From assembly GCF_008692195.1 (NCBI RefSeq), contig NZ_RXOM01000004.1, positions 53,823 to 117,822 on the forward strand: DNA of 64,000 bases, written 5' to 3'. Below are positions 17,459 to 27,598 of this stretch, one piece after another. Below the pieces are notes generated by a model. The model did no database searches. It was not told where the DNA came from and worked only from the letters and a program-made list of their open reading frames with translations. The first letter of the stretch is position 1. Each line of letters opens with the position of its first letter. Source of the DNA: Salegentibacter sp. R32. GTDB lineage: Bacteria > Bacteroidota > Bacteroidia > Flavobacteriales > Flavobacteriaceae. The translations under genes and the position numbers were made by a program.

Positions 17459-20122
17459 TTATTTTTTATCATCTTTTTTCTTACCAAAAAGCCCATTTAA
17501 AACTTTTCCGGCAGCTTCTTTCACTTTATCTTCGTCGCTCTTTGGTTCTTCTTGGGTATTGGTATCTTGAGTATTTTCATTTTGATTATCTTCTTCTTGA
17601 TTGCCACCTAGAAGGTCTTTCAGTTTATTGCCTACTTCTTCTTTGGCTTTGTCTTTTAAGCGATCTTTTTGTTTTTCTATAATTTGTTGAGATAACTCGG
17701 TTACCGCTTGCTTCATATTCAATTTAATCTGCGGGTTGTTGAAACTTCCTGATAAACCAATAGGCAATTCAACTTTTGTATTTTCTAAATCGGTTTGCGT
17801 TAAACTTGCTAAACCACCGCTAATTTCATCGCCGAGATATTTGGCAGGAATGTCTAATTTTAGCGTGTAATTCATATCGTTATCAAAGCTATGTGTTCCG
17901 CCAGCAGTGATTCCTATATCTTTTATGTTGAAGTTGAATGGATCGACTTCAATTTGACCGTTATTGAATTTAAAATTGGTGGCTAAATCTTTGAGCGCTA
18001 AATTATCTAAATTTAGAAAATTTAATTGACCGTCTAATTTTGACAATAACGGTGTTTTTTCAGTATCAACTTGCGCATTTAATATTTGTGCAAACGCATT
18101 TCCTCCTAACGAAGTTAGCACCGGTGTTAGTTCTTTGGTTAAATTACCGTTGAGGTTGATTTTAGTATTTAAGGTTCCTTGGAGTGCCTTGGCTAACGGA
18201 GCTAAATTTTGAATAAGTTCCAAGTTCTGAAAAGATTCAACAATATCAATTCTGTTTAAATTGAGTTGCATATCGAAAACAGGCGTTTCATTTTTAGTGG
18301 AAACATTTCCGTTAATACCAATATTTCCTCCAAATATATCTGCGGAAACATTTTCTAAGGAAGCTGTTTCATCTTTAATTGCTAAAGCTCCCTTGGTATT
18401 TTTCAGCGTTAAATTATCGTAGATAACATTATTTGCGGTAAAATCTAATCTAGCGTCTAAGAACGATGGAATTTTTATAGCTTCTTCACTCGTTGGAGTT
18501 GCTGTTTTTTCTTCCGTATTTTCTTTGTTTTCTTCGCTTGGCTTTTCTTCAGTTTCAGCAACCATAAAATCGTTTACCGAAAAAGTGTTCGATTGCACAT
18601 TAAAACGTCCTTTCAATTTTTGGTCTGAAAACAAATAACCCATCAAATTGTCAAGCGTTCCGGTGATTTTTGCATCGGTTTGCCCAGATTTGATGTCCAT
18701 TTCTTCTAAAGTAACTTTTGAAGTATTGAAGTTTAAACTCGCTTTCGCAATATTTACATCGTTTGGAATTTCGGGCGAAGTATATTTAAAGTTGCTAATG
18801 CTGGCTCGACCACTACTTTTTACGTTTTGATACTGTTCTTTTTCAATAGAATTCATATCAAAATTTGTGGTAAGGTTGGCGTTTAAAATTCCGTTGAGGT
18901 CCATATCCAGTTCTAATGGATAGGCTTTTTCAAGATTAGCTAAATTTAATGTTCCGTTAGCGGTTAAATTAATTAACGGATTATCCATTAAGTTTTTAAA
19001 ATTCCCTTTGGCTGCAAATCTATCTTGGTCTATTCTGAAGTTCAGTTTGTCTAGATTGACGTAGGTATCGGCTAAGATTCCCGTTTCATTTTTTAAAACG
19101 GCATCAATACTAATGTCTTCTACTTTCTTCGGAAGGTCAGGATATTTAAAGGAAGCATTATCACTTTTAATGGCAATATCCATCATTGGGATGTGATCTT
19201 CATCTACAATTCCTTTAATTTCTCCGTTTACTGTAAAATCGCCGGTAGTTTGCACACCATCTAAGTTTTTAGCGTAAGTCTCAGGAATTACCGCTAAAAA
19301 GTTTTTAAAGTCAGACGATGGGGTTTTAAAAGTAAGGTCTATTTCTTGATTTTCGTCATTAATTTTTATAAAGCCATCGAAGGTTAGTGGTAACTGATTG
19401 ATGAGCGCTTTGTTTTCTAAAAAAGTATATTTCTGGTTGGCCAAATCCATCTCAAAATCGGCATCCAATTTTACACTATTTTTTTTGAGGTAATTCACAC
19501 TATCCAATTCAAAAGAAACAATAGCTTCTGTATTGGTTTCTAAATTGGTTTTATCGGCGGTAAAGTCACCATTTCCGTAGTGATTAAAATCGGTAATCCT
19601 TAAGAAAGTTTTGGTGCTTTCATCTAAATAATTAATTCGGGAATTATTGATTTCGTAATGCTGAATGTCTAAGGAAAGTCCGCTTCCACCGCTATCGGTT
19701 TGTGTAGAAGTAGTGTCGGTAGCAGTTTCTTTTGCAATATCGTAATTTGCATTTCCAAGCGAATCTACTTTAATATTGATGTATGCATTGTTTAAATCCA
19801 GTTCGTTAATGCTGTACGGTCCGCCTTTAAATAATTGCGGAATACCTAAGCTTAAGCCCAATTCTTCACTTGTAGCCAGTGTGTCGCCCTCAAATGGAGC
19901 TTTATTGATTACGCTTAAGTTTTTCAGTTTTAATTCAGCATCAGGAAAACTGCTAAATAAGCTTAAATCCAAATCTTCCCATTCAACTTTAGCATTTACA
20001 CTTTTGTTGATGGAATTTTTCACGGCTTTTTCAATAGGGCCCTTAAATAAAATAGGCGCTAAAATGATTAAAACCACTAAAAGTAAGATAACAATCCCTA
20101 CTATTTTTAATACTTTTTTCAT
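17459..20122 (-). CDS. AsmA-like family protein
   Basis: The 887-residue protein has one N-terminal membrane anchor (IVGIVILLLVVLIILAPILF, residues about 8-27), a long beta-rich periplasmic part with repeated short strands, and an AsmA C-terminal domain around residues 590-800. The tail (about 825-887) is a charged, Gln/Glu/Lys-rich low-complexity stretch. AsmA/TamB-like proteins are thought to bridge inner and outer membrane and carry phospholipid. The start overlaps the stop of the queuosine-precursor transporter gene by 4 nt. Confidence 0.85.
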   Translation of the reverse strand: MKKVLKIVGIVILLLVVLIILAPILFKGPIEKAVKNSINKSVNAKVEWEDLDLSLFSSFPDAELKLKNLSVINKAPFEGDTLATSEELGLSLGIPQLFKGGPYSINELDLNNAYINIKVDSLGNANYDIAKETATDTTSTQTDSGGSGLSLDIQHYEINNSRINYLDESTKTFLRITDFNHYGNGDFTADKTNLETNTEAIVSFELDSVNYLKKNSVKLDADFEMDLANQKYTFLENKALINQLPLTFDGFIKINDENQEIDLTFKTPSSDFKNFLAVIPETYAKNLDGVQTTGDFTVNGEIKGIVDEDHIPMMDIAIKSDNASFKYPDLPKKVEDISIDAVLKNETGILADTYVNLDKLNFRIDQDRFAAKGNFKNLMDNPLINLTANGTLNLANLEKAYPLELDMDLNGILNANLTTNFDMNSIEKEQYQNVKSSGRASISNFKYTSPEIPNDVNIAKASLNFNTSKVTLEEMDIKSGQTDAKITGTLDNLMGYLFSDQKLKGRFNVQSNTFSVNDFMVAETEEKPSEENKENTEEKTATPTSEEAIKIPSFLDARLDFTANNVIYDNLTLKNTKGALAIKDETASLENVSADIFGGNIGINGNVSTKNETPVFDMQLNLNRIDIVESFQNLELIQNLAPLAKALQGTLNTKINLNGNLTKELTPVLTSLGGNAFAQILNAQVDTEKTPLLSKLDGQLNFLNLDNLALKDLATNFKFNNGQIEVDPFNFNIKDIGITAGGTHSFDNDMNYTLKLDIPAKYLGDEISGGLASLTQTDLENTKVELPIGLSGSFNNPQIKLNMKQAVTELSQQIIEKQKDRLKDKAKEEVGNKLKDLLGGNQEEDNQNENTQDTNTQEEPKSDEDKVKEAAGKVLNGLFGKKKDDKK

Positions 20123-20814
20123 TGTTGTTCTAATATTAATTCTTCACCTTGTTTGAGTTTAAATTGCTTCCTCATTATAAAAACTCCTAAGTACAATAAG
20201 GGTGTATCGCAGATGGCTACTAGTATTTTAAAAAGAAAGCCACCTAACAGCAGACTTCCAAAAAGTTCCCATTTTATCTTTCCAAAACTGCATAGTAAAA
20301 AGAGAACACTAAACGTATCTACAAACTGAGATAAAAATGTAGAAAAATTATTACGTAGCCATAGATGTTTGCCTTTTGTTAACTTTTTCCAGAAATGATA
20401 AATCTGAATATCAATATACTGAGCCAGTAAATACGCCATCATCGAGGCAAAAACCGCAATGGCCGTATTGCCAAAAACTTTTGAAAATAACGCATTCCCA
20501 ATAGGCGACCAATCTGTAGCCGGGACTGCAGCAGAAGTATAAACAATCAATAATGAAAAAATAGAAGCAAAAATACCGGTAGTCACCACTTGGTTAGCTT
20601 TTTTCTTCCCGTAAATTTCACTCACCAAATCAGTAATTAAAAAAGTGATGGGATACGGTAAAATCCCCACCGAAATTTCAAACCGGTACAATCCGAAAAA
20701 ATCCCAATAGAAAAATTTCTGAAAAATAAGGTTAGAAACTACCAAGGAAGTAATAAATAAAGCCGCTAAAATTAAATAAACCCGATAGGCAGTAATTTTC
20801 TTCTCTAAATTCAA
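20119..20814 (-). CDS. queuosine precursor transporter (YhhQ/QPTR family)
   Basis: The 231-residue protein has six hydrophobic segments and the family signature YPITFLITDLVSEIYGKKKA near residue 53. It also has a second conserved acidic stretch, YIDIQIYHFWKK. The family imports preQ0/preQ1 for tRNA queuosine synthesis. The first gene of the minus-strand run, it faces the folK fusion across a shared 98-bp divergent promoter region. Confidence 0.88.
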   Translation of the reverse strand: MNLEKKITAYRVYLILAALFITSLVVSNLIFQKFFYWDFFGLYRFEISVGILPYPITFLITDLVSEIYGKKKANQVVTTGIFASIFSLLIVYTSAAVPATDWSPIGNALFSKVFGNTAIAVFASMMAYLLAQYIDIQIYHFWKKLTKGKHLWLRNNFSTFLSQFVDTFSVLFLLCSFGKIKWELFGSLLLGGFLFKILVAICDTPLLYLGVFIMRKQFKLKQGEELILEQQ

Positions 20815-20912
20815 AGGAACAGATTTGTTAATACTCTTTTCATCAAAAATAACTTTATATACTTTTCTTTTAGTTAATTTGTCGTGAAATTCTAATTTTT
20901 ATTTTCTTTTTT

Positions 20913-22034
20913 TTGAAAACCCCTACCACCGCATACTTAGCTTTAGGAAGTAATCAAGGCGATAAATTACAGTTTCTGCAAAAAGCAGTTCACGCTATAT
21001 TTAAGAAAATAGGCGAAGTAACCGCTGTTTCTTCCATTTACAAAACACCCGCTTTTGGTTTTGAAGGGGAAGATTTTTTGAATGCTTGTTTGGCGGTGAA
21101 AACCCGTTTTTCTGCGGAAGAAACCTTAACTAAATTACTGGAGATTGAAGATGTATTGGGCCGAAGAAGAACTAAAAGTGATGTTTACGAAAACCGGGTG
21201 ATTGATTTAGACCTTATTTTCTTCGGAAATGAAATCATCTCTTCTGAAAAATTAGTAGTTCCTCACCCGAGAATGGCAGAGCGTAAATTTGTGTTGTTTC
21301 CGTTGAAGGATATTGCGGGAACTTTTCAACATCCGGTATTGAGAAAGAATGTGGAACTGTTGGCAGAAGAAACCCCTGATGATTCTGAAATTGAAAAGAC
21401 CGCAGAAGAACTAGAAATTCCGAAGCAGCAAATAAATCCATTTAATTATTTAGCGATCGAAGGAAATATTGGTGCTGGAAAAACCAGTTTGGTGACGATG
21501 ATTTCACAAGATTTTAAAGCAAAATTAATTACTGAACGTTTTAAAGATAATCCATTTTTACCAAAATTCTACAAAGACCAAGCACGCTATGCTTTTCCGT
21601 TGGAAATGTCTTTTTTAGCCGACCGATACCAGCAATTGTTAGATGATATTTCCCAATTTGATTTATTTAACGATTTTGTAGTCGCCGATTATGATGTCTA
21701 TAAATCACTAATTTTTGCCAAAGTGACGCTTCAAGAAGAAGAATATTCGTTGTACAAGAAGTTATTCAATATCATGTACAAAGATTTAGCAAAGCCCGAT
21801 TTATACGTTTATCTATATCAAAACACCGAGCGTTTACTGCAGAACATCAAAAAGCGCGGCAGAAAATACGAACAGAATATTCCATCTGATTATTTAGAGA
21901 GTATTAATGATGGATATTTAGAATTCATCAAAACCCAACATCATTTAAATGTGAAAATCATCGATATTTCTGAACTTGATTTCGTGAATTACCGGGAAGA
22001 TTATTTGAAAATGTTACAATCGATTAATAGCTAG
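20913..22034 (+). CDS. folK: FolK-deoxynucleoside kinase fusion
   Basis: The 373-residue protein joins two enzymes. Residues 1 to about 160 are hydroxymethyl-dihydropterin pyrophosphokinase, with AYLALGSNQGDK, SSIYKTPAFGFEGEDFLNA and the RVIDLDLIFFG metal-binding motif. After a short acidic linker, residues about 177-373 form a deoxynucleoside kinase with P-loop IEGNIGAGKTSL and an ADRYQQL segment. Both act in one-carbon/nucleotide supply: folate synthesis and dNTP salvage. The frame has no ATG near its start; the TTG at 20913 gives a complete FolK N-terminus and is the best start. Such fusions are known in Bacteroidota. Confidence 0.88.
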   Translation: MKTPTTAYLALGSNQGDKLQFLQKAVHAIFKKIGEVTAVSSIYKTPAFGFEGEDFLNACLAVKTRFSAEETLTKLLEIEDVLGRRRTKSDVYENRVIDLDLIFFGNEIISSEKLVVPHPRMAERKFVLFPLKDIAGTFQHPVLRKNVELLAEETPDDSEIEKTAEELEIPKQQINPFNYLAIEGNIGAGKTSLVTMISQDFKAKLITERFKDNPFLPKFYKDQARYAFPLEMSFLADRYQQLLDDISQFDLFNDFVVADYDVYKSLIFAKVTLQEEEYSLYKKLFNIMYKDLAKPDLYVYLYQNTERLLQNIKKRGRKYEQNIPSDYLESINDGYLEFIKTQHHLNVKIIDISELDFVNYREDYLKMLQSINS

Positions 22035-22102
22035 AGGATTGAAACCGAAGTCGAATTTGAAATTTTCAATTTCCTGAATTTTAAATATACGGATAGTTTA
22101 AT

Positions 22103-22110
22103 TATATTTG
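22103..22110 (+). promoter_or_regulatory. candidate -7 element before the VapBC-like pair
   Basis: TATATTTG matches the Bacteroidota -7 consensus TAnnTTTG and lies 19 nt before the antitoxin start codon. A TTG at the -33 distance is not clear. If real, the transcript leader would be very short, leaving little room between transcription start and antitoxin start. Confidence 0.45.
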
Positions 22111-22129
22111 TACGTATAATTTAAAGGTG

Positions 22130-22378
22130 ATGGATGCAAAACTAACTTTAAAGCTTAACAAAGAAATTATCGAGAAAGCTAAAAAATATGCTTCTGATAA
22201 ACAGATGAGCTTATCCCGTATCATTGAATTTTATCTTCAATCGTTAACAGCAGATAAGGAAAAAGACGAGTTTGAAATTTCCCCATTCGTGAAAAGTATT
22301 TCCACCGGAATAAGTGTTCCCAGTGATTTAGATTACAAGAAAGAGTATAGTGATTATTTGATGGAGAAATATAAATGA
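22130..22378 (+). CDS. VapB-like antitoxin (DUF6364-type, ribbon-helix-helix)
   Basis: I start at the ATG at 22130 (82 residues); a GTG one codon earlier is possible. The N-terminal MDAKLTLKLNKEIIEKAKKYASDKQMSLS has the strand-helix-turn pattern of a ribbon-helix-helix DNA-binding dimer. The acidic C-terminal tail (about residues 45-82) is the expected toxin-binding part. Its stop overlaps the PIN-domain toxin start as ATGA. It would neutralise the toxin and repress the shared promoter. Confidence 0.82.
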   Translation: MDAKLTLKLNKEIIEKAKKYASDKQMSLSRIIEFYLQSLTADKEKDEFEISPFVKSISTGISVPSDLDYKKEYSDYLMEKYK

Positions 22379-22797
22379 AAAGTAGGGTTTTCATCGATAC
22401 CAACATAATGTTAGACTTGCTTGGCGAAAGGCAGCCTTTTTATATTCCAATTGCAAAATTGGCGACTTTAGCCGAGAAAGGAAAAGTAGAAATGGTAGTC
22501 TCTCCAATTTCATTTGCAACTGTAAATTATTTTCTTTCCAAAATTGAAACGCCGGAAATTGCAAAAGAAAAACTTAGAAAATTTAAAATTATAAGTGAAA
22601 TCTGTAATTTAGATGAACATATAATTGAAAAAGGACTAAATTCTGCTTTCAAAGATTTTGAAGATTCCCTTCAGTATTTTAGTGCCGTCAATTCCAATTG
22701 CGAGATTATTATTACCAGAAATGGAAAAGATTTTAAAAAATCATTAATTCCAGTAATGACAGCAGAAGAATATTTAAATAGTATTCGAAAAAAGTAA
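22375..22797 (+). CDS. PIN-domain toxin, VapC-like
   Basis: The 140-residue protein begins VFIDTNIMLDLLGER, the first PIN strand with its metal-binding aspartate. Further acidic positions occur in the middle (DEHIIEKGLN) and in FEDSLQYFSAVNSNCEIIITRNGKDF, the conserved PIN C-terminal motif. PIN toxins cleave RNA, often tRNA. The 4-nt ATGA overlap with the antitoxin gene shows translational coupling. It is an intact module, likely acquired, between folK and the methyltransferase. Confidence 0.88.
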   Translation: MKSRVFIDTNIMLDLLGERQPFYIPIAKLATLAEKGKVEMVVSPISFATVNYFLSKIETPEIAKEKLRKFKIISEICNLDEHIIEKGLNSAFKDFEDSLQYFSAVNSNCEIIITRNGKDFKKSLIPVMTAEEYLNSIRKK

Positions 22798-22859
22798 AAT
22801 AGATTCGCAAGCAAGTTCAGCTTGAGATATAGAAGTTAGTAATTTTCTGAAATACCTAA

Positions 22860-23393
22860 TTACTTCATCTTCGCAAACAAATCCCAAACTACCACGCCGG
22901 TGCTTACCGAAATATTCAGTGAATGTTTGCTGCCGTATTGTGGGATTTCAATCACTTTGTCACTTTTAGAAACCACTTCTTGTTGAACCCCTTTTACTTC
23001 GTTTCCAAAAACAACCGCATAAGTTTTTCCTTTTTCCGGTTGAAAATCATTCAACATCACCGATTCTTCTGCTTGTTCAATCGCGAGAATTTCAATGTTT
23101 TCTTGTTGAAGCTTTTCAATAAGTTCAGTAGTTTCTTTTACATATTCCCATTCAACTGTTTCGGTTGCGCCCAAAGCGGTTTTATGAATGTCTTTGTGTG
23201 GAGGAGTCGCTGTAATTCCGCAGAGGTATATTTTTTCAATTAAAAAAGCATCAGCCGTTCTAAACACCGAACCAATATTATTTAAACTTCTAATGTTGTC
23301 TAAAATAATAATAAGTGGGGTTTTTGCTGAATTTTTAAATTCTTCTACACTTTTACGCTCCAGTTCGCTGTTTTTTAGTTTTCGGTTTTCCAT
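22860..23393 (-). CDS. TrmH/SpoU-family RNA methyltransferase
   Basis: The 177-residue protein has the SPOUT motifs: NIRSLNNIGSVFRTADAF (motif 1), a central VFGNEVKGV segment (motif 2) and IPQYGSKHSLNISVSTGVVVWDLF (motif 3, the trefoil knot that binds S-adenosylmethionine). It probably 2'-O-methylates tRNA or rRNA. The target is not defined by sequence. It stands alone; the hairpin at 23413 lies just upstream and belongs to the aldo/keto reductase gene. Confidence 0.9.
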   Translation of the reverse strand: MENRKLKNSELERKSVEEFKNSAKTPLIIILDNIRSLNNIGSVFRTADAFLIEKIYLCGITATPPHKDIHKTALGATETVEWEYVKETTELIEKLQQENIEILAIEQAEESVMLNDFQPEKGKTYAVVFGNEVKGVQQEVVSKSDKVIEIPQYGSKHSLNISVSTGVVVWDLFAKMK

Positions 23394-23412
23394 AGCGCAA
23401 AATTATAAAAAT

Positions 23413-23440
23413 AAAATGCAGCCAAAGAAAGCTGCATTTT
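23413..23440 (-). terminator. intrinsic terminator between the aldo/keto reductase and methyltransferase genes
   Basis: AAAATGCAGC (23413-23422) pairs with GCTGCATTTT (23431-23440) around an 8-nt loop. On the minus strand it is followed by TTTTATTTTTAT. It lies about 160 nt past the aldo/keto reductase stop and 20 nt before the methyltransferase start, separating the two transcripts. Confidence 0.65.
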
Positions 23441-23485
23441 AAGATTTTAGAATCTAGAATTTAGACTTAATTTTTCTTCAAACTG

Positions 23486-23543
23486 TTCCCTCCCTTGTGA
23501 GGGAAGGTGGCTTCTGTAGTAATATTGAAAGAAGCCGGAAGGG
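23486..23543. repeat. palindromic intergenic repeat
   Basis: TTCCCTC (23486-23492) pairs with GAGGGAA (23499-23505), and GGCTTC (23509-23514) pairs with GAAGCC (23531-23536). The two nested dyads and the GGAAGGG ending resemble interspersed flavobacterial repeats. No gene is visible between 23441 and 23602. Confidence 0.45.
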
Positions 23544-23602
23544 TATTTCTTAAACCGAAACTTATCATAAAAACTGAAAAGTCTTGTTTCCTGTTTCTAT
23601 AA

Positions 23603-24622
23603 TTACAATTCCCTATCAGTCTTTGTATGTTCTAACATCCAACCGGGATATTCGGGTTGTAATTGACTCACTTTCTCTAGCTTTTCTAAATCATCTTTAG
23701 AAAATTCGATAATGGAAGCATTTAAATTTTCTTCCAATTGCGATGGTTTTTTGGCCCCGACAATCACTGTAGAAACGGCTTCTTGTTTCAGTAACCACGC
23801 AATAGCTAATTGGGCAATAGAAACTCCGTTTTCTTTGGCCATCGGTCTAAGTACATCAATAATATCAAAAGCCTTTTCTCGATTTACCGGAGGAAAATCA
23901 AAATCATCCCGACGTCCACCGGCTTTTTTGTCGCCATTCCTATCATATTTTCCGGTTAAAAGTCCACCGGCCAACGGACTCCAAACCATCAACCCAACTT
24001 GTTGGTCTTTTAGTAGCGGAATAATCTCGCGTTCCAAATCCCTTCCTGCAAGTGTGTAATAAGCTTGTAAAGAATTAAAGCGTTCCAAATGATTGTAATA
24101 ACTATAATCCAGCGCCTTCATCAATTGCCAAGCCGCTACATTACTTGCGCCAATATACCTTACTTTTCCACTTCTCACCAAATCATCTAAAGCGCGCAAT
24201 GTTTCATCAACAGGAGTGATTGGATCGTTGGAATGGATTTGATACAAATCAATATAATCGGTTCCCAGTCGTTTTAAACTGGCTTCCACTTGATTCATAA
24301 TGTGTTTTCGGCTCAAGCCTTTTTGGTTGGGTTTATCGCCCATCGCTCCACGGACTTTCGTCGCCAAGATGATATCATCCCGATGAACACCAAGGTTTTT
24401 TATCGCCTGTCCGGTCATTTCTTCCGAAATTCCTTCCGAATAAATATTCGCTGTATCTATAAAGTTAACACCGGCATCTAAAGCTTGTCGTACTAAGCCA
24501 TCAGCTCCTTGTTGATCAACACCGCCTACGGCAGCAAAGCGTCCTTTTGCACCAAAAGTCATCGTTCCTAAGCAAATTTCAGAGACCCAAAGTCCGGTTT
24601 TTCCCAGTAAATTATATTTCAT
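23603..24622 (-). CDS. aldo/keto reductase
   Basis: The 339-residue protein has the AKR barrel: LGKTGLWVSEICLGTMTFG at the start, the DTANIYSEGISEE segment with catalytic Asp and Tyr, ILATKVRG with the catalytic Lys, and the C-terminal NADPH-binding VIVGAKKPSQLEENL. It resembles YajO/IolS-type reductases that reduce small aldehydes with NADPH. The physiological substrate is unknown. It is divergent from mutS and monocistronic. Confidence 0.9.
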   Translation of the reverse strand: MKYNLLGKTGLWVSEICLGTMTFGAKGRFAAVGGVDQQGADGLVRQALDAGVNFIDTANIYSEGISEEMTGQAIKNLGVHRDDIILATKVRGAMGDKPNQKGLSRKHIMNQVEASLKRLGTDYIDLYQIHSNDPITPVDETLRALDDLVRSGKVRYIGASNVAAWQLMKALDYSYYNHLERFNSLQAYYTLAGRDLEREIIPLLKDQQVGLMVWSPLAGGLLTGKYDRNGDKKAGGRRDDFDFPPVNREKAFDIIDVLRPMAKENGVSIAQLAIAWLLKQEAVSTVIVGAKKPSQLEENLNASIIEFSKDDLEKLEKVSQLQPEYPGWMLEHTKTDREL

Positions 24623-24762
24623 TTTTATTGAATTTATTTTTAGATGAAGTCCTTAAAGTTACTAATTTTTTGATTTTAATTGCTGTTAAGAAAATTGAAT
24701 AACTCTTTCAACCAGAAAGAAGCAAAAAATAATAGAATTGTTATTTTTACAGGAATTTAAAT

Positions 24763-27399
24763 TTGAAGGATTTGTCTGCAAAAAAAGCCGCGAAAGTCAC
24801 TCCATTAATGAAACAATACAACGCTATTAAAGCGAAGTATCCCGATGCACTTTTACTTTTTCGGGTGGGTGATTTTTATGAAACCTTTGGTGAAGATGCC
24901 GTAAAAACTGCGCGTATTTTAAATATTGTGTTGACCAATAGAAACAATGGAGGAGAACGGTCTGAGTTGGCAGGTTTTCCGCATCATTCGTTAAATACCT
25001 ATTTGCCAAAATTGGTAAAAGCGGGAGAACGTGTAGCGATTTGCGACCAGTTAGAAGACCCAAAACAAACCAAAAAAATTGTAAAACGTGGCGTAACTGA
25101 ATTGGTGACTCCTGGAGTTTCCTTAAATGATGAGGTTTTACAAAGCAAGACGAATAACTTTTTATGCGCTGTTCATTTTGGTAAAAAAGGTTATGGCGTT
25201 GGTTTTTTGGATGTTTCTACGGGGGAGTTTTTAACCGCGCAAGGAAGCGAAGAATATGTAGATAAGTTATTACAGAATTTTAATCCGAGTGAGGTTTTAA
25301 TTCCGAAGAAATTTAAAAAACAATTTACTGAAAATTTCGGCGAAGATTTTCATACGTATTACTTGGAAGATTGGGTGTTTCAACCTGATTACGCCAACGA
25401 AACTTTAAATAATCATTTTGAAACCAATTCTTTAAAAGGTTTTGGAATTGAACATTTAGAAAATGGAATCATCGCTTCCGGTGCCATTCTTTATTATTTA
25501 AATGAAACGCAGCATCACAAATTACAACATATTACTTCCATTGCGAGAATTGCTGAAGAAGAATACGTTTGGATGGACCGTTTTACGATCAGAAATTTAG
25601 AGCTTTATCACGCTACGGCTCAAAATGCGGTAACTTTATTGGATGTGATTGATAAAACCATTTCACCCATGGGTGGAAGAATGTTGAAACGTTGGTTGGC
25701 GCTTCCGCTTAAAAATACTGAGAAAATTGCGCAACGTCATCAAGTGGTGAATCATTTCTTAAAAAATCACACACTTCAGCAAGGAATTCAGCAACAAATT
25801 GAAAGGATTGGTGATTTGGAGCGTTTAATTTCCAAAGTGGCAACGCAGAAGATTAATCCGCGGGAAGTCGTTCAACTTAAAAACTCGTTGAATGCAATTG
25901 TTCCCATTAAAGAATTAATTGCTGAAACCGATAGCGAAGCATTAAAAGTATTGGGTGAAAATCTTCATGCTTGCGATTTACTTCGGAATAAAATTGAAGA
26001 ATGCCTGCACGATGAAGCTCCGGTAAATATTGCCAAAGGAAACGCAGTAGCCAATGGTTTTTCTGAAGAGTTGGACGAGCTGCGGAAAATAGCCTTTTCG
26101 GGGAAAGATTACCTTGACAAAATGGTTGAGCGGGAAGTGGAAGCGACCGGAATTACCAGTTTGAAAATTGCCAGTAATAATGTGTTTGGTTATTATATTG
26201 AAGTAAGAAATACGCATAAAAGCAAAGTGCCCGAAACTTGGGTGCGAAAGCAAACTTTAGTGAGTTCTGAGCGTTACATTACGGAAGAATTAAAGGAATA
26301 CGAAGCCAAAATTTTAGGAGCTGAAGAGAAAATTCATGTCTTGGAGCAGGAGATTTTTCAAAAACTAATTATCTGGATTAACGATTATATTAAAGCTGTT
26401 CAACAAAACGCGATACTCATTGGTCGAATTGATTGTTTATGTTCCTCTGCGCAATTGGCTTTGGAAGAAAAATATTCTATGCCACAAATCACTGACGGGT
26501 TTGAATTGAATATTCAAGAAGGTCGCCATCCGGTGATAGAAAAACAACTTCCTGTAGGGGAAGCTTACATAACCAACGATATTCAACTTGATCGGGAAGA
26601 ACAGCAAATCGTGATGATTACCGGACCCAATATGAGTGGTAAATCAGCTATTTTGCGTCAGACCGCATTAATCGTTCTGTTAGCCCAAATGGGAAGTTTT
26701 GTTCCCGCCAAAGCTGCGGAGATTGGTTTGGTCGATAAAATTTTTACTCGAGTTGGAGCAAGTGATAATATTAGTATGGGCGAATCGACTTTTATGGTTG
26801 AAATGAATGAAACCGCTAATATCCTTAATAACATCTCTGACCGAAGTTTGGTTTTGTTAGATGAAATTGGCCGTGGAACGAGCACATACGATGGAATTTC
26901 CATTGCTTGGGCCATTAGCGAATATTTGCACGAACACCCGGCAAAACCGAAAACACTTTTTGCAACGCATTATCACGAATTGAATGAAATGACGCAGACC
27001 TTTACGCGCATTAAAAACTATAATGTTTCAGTAAAAGAATTAAAAGATAACGTGTTATTTCTGCGGAAGCTAATTCCCGGCGGGAGCGAGCATAGTTTTG
27101 GGATTCACGTGGCAAAAATGGCAGGAATGCCACAACAGGTTTTGCATCGTGCCAATAAGATCTTAAAAAAGCTGGAAAAGTCTCACGGAAGTGAAGAATT
27201 GAGCGGAAAATTAAAAGAAGCGACCGAACAAGAACCGCAACTCAGTTTTTTTCAATTAGACGATCCTTTGCTGGAAGAAATCAAAGAAGAAATTTTACAT
27301 ACTGATATTGATACACTTACGCCGGTAGAGGCTTTAATGAAATTAAACGAGATAAAAAGAATGATAGCTCCGGTAAATCCCGAAGCAAAAAAAGTTTGA
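24763..27399 (+). CDS. mutS: DNA mismatch repair protein MutS
   Basis: The 878-residue protein starts the repair of mismatches. The mismatch-reading Phe-x-Glu is in [15 protein letters not shown] (about residues 32-46). The ATPase has a Walker [14 protein letters not shown] near residue 620 and Walker [16 protein letters not shown]. The C-terminus has the MutS helix-turn-helix ([15 protein letters not shown]). The frame opens with TTG at 24763; the first ATG is 15 codons later and would cut the conserved N-terminus [10 protein letters not shown], so I take TTG. The tRNA promoter follows within 20 nt of its stop. Confidence 0.95.
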   Translation: MKDLSAKKAAKVTPLMKQYNAIKAKYPDALLLFRVGDFYETFGEDAVKTARILNIVLTNRNNGGERSELAGFPHHSLNTYLPKLVKAGERVAICDQLEDPKQTKKIVKRGVTELVTPGVSLNDEVLQSKTNNFLCAVHFGKKGYGVGFLDVSTGEFLTAQGSEEYVDKLLQNFNPSEVLIPKKFKKQFTENFGEDFHTYYLEDWVFQPDYANETLNNHFETNSLKGFGIEHLENGIIASGAILYYLNETQHHKLQHITSIARIAEEEYVWMDRFTIRNLELYHATAQNAVTLLDVIDKTISPMGGRMLKRWLALPLKNTEKIAQRHQVVNHFLKNHTLQQGIQQQIERIGDLERLISKVATQKINPREVVQLKNSLNAIVPIKELIAETDSEALKVLGENLHACDLLRNKIEECLHDEAPVNIAKGNAVANGFSEELDELRKIAFSGKDYLDKMVEREVEATGITSLKIASNNVFGYYIEVRNTHKSKVPETWVRKQTLVSSERYITEELKEYEAKILGAEEKIHVLEQEIFQKLIIWINDYIKAVQQNAILIGRIDCLCSSAQLALEEKYSMPQITDGFELNIQEGRHPVIEKQLPVGEAYITNDIQLDREEQQIVMITGPNMSGKSAILRQTALIVLLAQMGSFVPAKAAEIGLVDKIFTRVGASDNISMGESTFMVEMNETANILNNISDRSLVLLDEIGRGTSTYDGISIAWAISEYLHEHPAKPKTLFATHYHELNEMTQTFTRIKNYNVSVKELKDNVLFLRKLIPGGSEHSFGIHVAKMAGMPQQVLHRANKILKKLEKSHGSEELSGKLKEATEQEPQLSFFQLDDPLLEEIKEEILHTDIDTLTPVEALMKLNEIKRMIAPVNPEAKKV

Positions 27400-27417
27400 T
27401 TTTTTTGAGAAAAAAGC

Positions 27418-27447
27418 TTGGGTGTAAATAGAAAAAGATTAAATTTG
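27418..27447 (+). promoter_or_regulatory. tRNA operon promoter (TTG, 19 nt, TAAATTTG)
   Basis: TTG at 27418-27420 and TAAATTTG at 27440-27447 are separated by 19 nt, matching the Bacteroidota housekeeping promoter (-33 TTTG, -7 TAnnTTTG). The tRNA-Gly gene begins 43 nt later. This is the clearest promoter in the window and would be read by the sigma factor encoded at 16574. Confidence 0.75.
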
Positions 27448-27489
27448 CATCCGCATTTGAGCAATAACGTTCTTTAAAATATGCTTAAC

Positions 27490-27562
27490 GCGAAAATAGC
27501 TCAGTTGGTAGAGCGCCACCTTGCCAAGGTGGAGGTCGCGGGTTCGAATCCCGTTTTTCGCT
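27490..27562 (+). tRNA. tRNA-Gly (GCC)
   Basis: The 73-nt gene folds as a cloverleaf. The acceptor GCGAAAA pairs with TTTTCGC at 27555-27561, the D arm has AGCTCAGTTGGTAGAGC, the anticodon stem CCACC/GGTGG closes the loop TTGCCAA with anticodon GCC, and the T arm has GGTTCGAATCC. The discriminator is T and CCA is not encoded. It is co-transcribed with tRNA-Leu 36 nt downstream. Confidence 0.95.
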
Positions 27563-27598
27563 CTAAGTACAAAACAGCCTAATAAACTAAAAATATAG

